A program made the position numbers and the translations under genes. DNA of 64,000 bases, taken from positions 5,482,001 through 5,546,000 of the forward strand of contig NC_012108.1 of assembly GCF_000020365.1 (NCBI RefSeq), given 5' to 3'. The DNA is from Desulforapulum autotrophicum HRM2. Its GTDB lineage: Bacteria > Desulfobacterota > Desulfobacteria > Desulfobacterales > Desulfobacteraceae. The first letter of the stretch is position 1. Each line of letters begins with the position of its first letter. Below the pieces are notes generated by a model. It saw only the letters and a list, made by a program, of their open reading frames with translations. It was not told the origin of the DNA and did no database searches. Of the stretch, positions 62,216 to 64,000 are shown piece by piece.

Positions 62216-63226
62216 TTACAACATCGTTAAAGGTTGGAGCGCTTCCTGGGGGATACGCTTTTTATTTTGGATTAGATCCAAGACCGTTGAACGGATCTTT
62301 TCAGGAATGATGGGCGCTATTTTTTTAAAATCGAATTTTCCGGTATGGCTCTTGTCGGGACCCGGCGTAACTTCCAGAGACAACAGTTTTTCATACAGAA
62401 AAGGTTCAAGGTTAAATGGCATATCAAATTGATCTTCAAAACGGCTTTTAACATAAAAAGGGATCATCAAGCCCTTTTCATCTATATCCCCAAAATAACA
62501 GACCTCTGAAAACCTGCACTTTTTCATAATAAATTCAAGGTTCACCCAGTTACCCTCAAATTTTGCTCCCCACCCGAAAACAACCGACGAATACCATCCT
62601 TGCTCATCATTAAGGGTTTTCAATGAAAACCAGGTTGCCATATTTTCAATTACAAGGCAGGGTTTACCCCTTGCGCTTTCAGGACCTGCCTCCCAGGAAA
62701 GGGGATGATAAATACGCCGGCAGCGAAGGTCATCAAGGGAGAACTGACCTTTTGTAAAAGGAACCGTCTGGGAAAATTGTTTGTCCAGATATTTTTCGTC
62801 ACCAAAGAGCTCATAGGAGCGCTCGTTTACCGGTACAACCTCTTTTTCAAGCCCGCCGTTTTTTAACCACCCATCGACCTTGAGCCAGTTGTCAAAAGAG
62901 GACAGCCTTGATTCTGGAAGAAACGCCAATTTAGGATGCCACAGAGAATGCTTGGGGTTTAGCTTTTCCCGGTGACTTCCATGCTTTGGTTTACGCTTGA
63001 TAAATTTGGGCAATGGGGGCTGTGCCGAACGGTTAAACTGCGCCTTGGATTTTGGCAGTTCCAGCCCATGGGCGTTTACCATATTGTCGATCAACTCCGA
63101 TAATTTTTTCCGGGAGTTCAGGCACATATCAGCCGGCACCACCTTTTCAAAAACATCCCACAGTTCTGAAAGATCAATCTTTTGTTTATCGGGTAATTTT
63201 TCAAAAAATGTTGTGGTTAAATCCAT
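62216..63226 (-). CDS. jetD: Wadjet JetD, Toprim-type DNA nuclease
   Basis: A 336-aa protein with the C-terminal Toprim fold of JetD/DUF2220: C-L-V-I-E-N-M-A-T-W (Glu194) and C-Y-F-G-D-I-D-E-K-G (Asp247, Asp249) as metal ligands. JetD is the topoisomerase VI-like nuclease that cuts plasmid DNA recognised by the JetABC SMC complex. It starts 24 bp after the JetC stop, the expected order. The nuclease residues look intact. Confidence 0.88.
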   Translation of the reverse strand: MDLTTTFFEKLPDKQKIDLSELWDVFEKVVPADMCLNSRKKLSELIDNMVNAHGLELPKSKAQFNRSAQPPLPKFIKRKPKHGSHREKLNPKHSLWHPKLAFLPESRLSSFDNWLKVDGWLKNGGLEKEVVPVNERSYELFGDEKYLDKQFSQTVPFTKGQFSLDDLRCRRIYHPLSWEAGPESARGKPCLVIENMATWFSLKTLNDEQGWYSSVVFGWGAKFEGNWVNLEFIMKKCRFSEVCYFGDIDEKGLMIPFYVKSRFEDQFDMPFNLEPFLYEKLLSLEVTPGPDKSHTGKFDFKKIAPIIPEKIRSTVLDLIQNKKRIPQEALQPLTML

Positions 63227-63250
63227 ATGGCATGCCCCAAAATACCTTTT

Positions 63251-64000
63251 TTAATTGATTCTTTCCGTGTTTTTGCCATCGGCACCGGCCTTGATGCCAA
63301 GCACAGGGGCAAAAGGATCTGTTATCGGGTCTGGGGAAAAATCTGCGGTGATTGACTCAAAACGGGTTTCAACCGCCTGGACACGCTGGTCTCCCCTTGT
63401 GGTCCGTTCTGTTTTTTTCAAGGTCACAAACCGGTTGAATTCACTTAACGATCTCGTGTCCTTGATGCCGGTAAAATAGATGAGCTGAACATTTGATATA
63501 CGCGCCATTTCCCTCTGCAATTTCAAAAAAGAGGACTTGTTACATTGACCGAACGGGTTGTCCAGAATCAAAAAAGACGGGAAATTTTTGCGCTGGTAGC
63601 AGTTATTGCCAACCATACGGGCCAGTGTTGTATATAAATAAATCGCTGCCGTGGCTTTCTCTCCCCCTGAATGGGCCAGTGTCTGCATAATGTCATCCCG
63701 TTCCCTGGTGGGATTTGACTGGACCTTGAGCGCCCGGATGGAGAAATTACCCCCAATCACTTCATGTACCCCCCGTAGAATCAATTGTACGGAATTTGAA
63801 CTCAATTTCACCTGGGGATTTCTCAATATCTGTTCAATGAACGAGGATAACTGGGTACGGACATAGTCCGGATTCTTCACCTTGGGGTTCATCTGAACCT
63901 TGAAAAAAGGTTCCTTGCTCCAGATCTCCCAGGTTCCGGTATTCACGGGAAACCGCGATGAGGATTCAAGGGCTTTGAAATTTGCCAGGGCCTCGTTCAC
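63251..64000 (-). CDS. jetC: Wadjet JetC, SMC-like ATPase (C-terminal part, runs off window)
   Basis: Only the C-terminal 249 residues are in view. The SMC/MukB-type signature H-S-G-G-E-K-A-T-A-A and Walker B F-L-I-L-D-N-P-F-G-Q belong to the ATPase head. JetC is the coiled-coil SMC subunit that extrudes DNA loops and traps circular plasmids. The 5' end, coiled coil, and any JetA and JetB genes lie beyond 64000. Confidence 0.85.
   Translation of the reverse strand: MNEALANFKALESSSRFPVNTGTWEIWSKEPFFKVQMNPKVKNPDYVRTQLSSFIEQILRNPQVKLSSNSVQLILRGVHEVIGGNFSIRALKVQSNPTRERDDIMQTLAHSGGEKATAAIYLYTTLARMVGNNCYQRKNFPSFLILDNPFGQCNKSSFLKLQREMARISNVQLIYFTGIKDTRSLSEFNRFVTLKKTERTTRGDQRVQAVETRFESITADFSPDPITDPFAPVLGIKAGADGKNTERIN

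Overview
The window looks like a chromosomal segment of a Gram-negative anaerobe, most likely a sulfate-reducing member of the Desulfobacterota (Desulfobacterales-like). This is inferred from gene content: an electron-transfer flavoprotein and acyl-CoA dehydrogenase catabolic operon, a probable selenocysteine protein, a DUF1365/cyclopropane-synthase lipid cluster, an HPP/CBS pair and a lipoprotein S9 peptidase. No rRNA or tRNA gene was seen. The left 29 kb is ordinary housekeeping and metabolic sequence. The right 35 kb is an accessory region with a transposon, gene fragments, toxin-antitoxin pairs and a dense defence island.

Region 1 (1-10 kb) holds a CBS protein with an HPP membrane protein, an NYN/LOTUS RNase-like protein, an ADP-ribosylglycohydrolase-family enzyme, a flavin/pyridoxamine-oxidase-like protein, and a thioredoxin-fold PRXL2-type redox protein with an in-frame UGA (Sec45, U-x-x-C). 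These are followed by UvsE and a lipid cluster (SRPBCC-SDR fusion, DUF1365-CFA-synthase fusion, FAD oxidoreductase). Region 2 (10-25 kb) has a partial duplication of a GalT-like gene around an unknown beta-repeat protein. After it comes a long minus-strand gene train: amidohydrolase, M20 deacylase, branched-chain-type ABC transporter (binding protein, two permeases, two ATPases), acyl-CoA dehydrogenase, EtfB, EtfA, exporter and GalT-like enzyme. It reads as a pathway that imports an acylated or amino-acid-like compound, hydrolyses it and oxidises the acyl part. Region 3 (25-29.5 kb) holds a Met-rich DUF4412-type exported protein, a hairpin repeat, a small Cys-containing protein and an S9 peptidase.

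Region 4 (29.5-35 kb) is an MFS exporter gene cut in two by a 4,397-bp five-gene transposon (30097-34493). It has 24-bp imperfect terminal inverted repeats, and removing the element plus one 6-bp target duplication restores a single 384-aa MFS frame. Cargo-free, it encodes a Cys-cluster protein, a CHC2 zinc-finger protein, a small DNA-binding-like protein, a DDE transposase and a TniB/TnsC-like AAA ATPase. A non-coding gap carries three units of about 70 bp.

Region 5 (35-43.2 kb) is a scrapyard of fragments: GGDEF, AlbA/RecG-like and transposase pieces fused end to end, HipBA, a RecG-like C-terminal remnant, a MITE-like hairpin and HigB with a HigA-ImmA/IrrE fusion. It also carries the remains of a BREX locus: a frameshifted, nonsense-mutated, truncated pglX and the C-terminal tail of its BrxC/PglY ATPase. 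Region 6 (43.3-62.05 kb) is one compact minus-strand operon of 12 genes, mostly overlapping by 1-11 bp and closed by a strong terminator. It encodes two HsdS-like proteins, a small protein, an HsdM methyltransferase, an AlbA_2 protein, an unknown protein, a 1,432-aa P-loop ATPase, another unknown protein, a NurA-like nuclease, a HerA-like ATPase, a possible PD-(D/E)xK nuclease and a Ser/Thr kinase with TPR-like repeats. The mix of methyltransferase, specificity, ATPase, nuclease and kinase parallels the methylation-associated defence system (MADS), but the HerA-NurA pair and the two specificity proteins may make it a distinct, undescribed variant. Region 7 (62.2-64 kb) is the end of a Wadjet-type anti-plasmid system (JetC C-terminus and JetD) that runs off the window.
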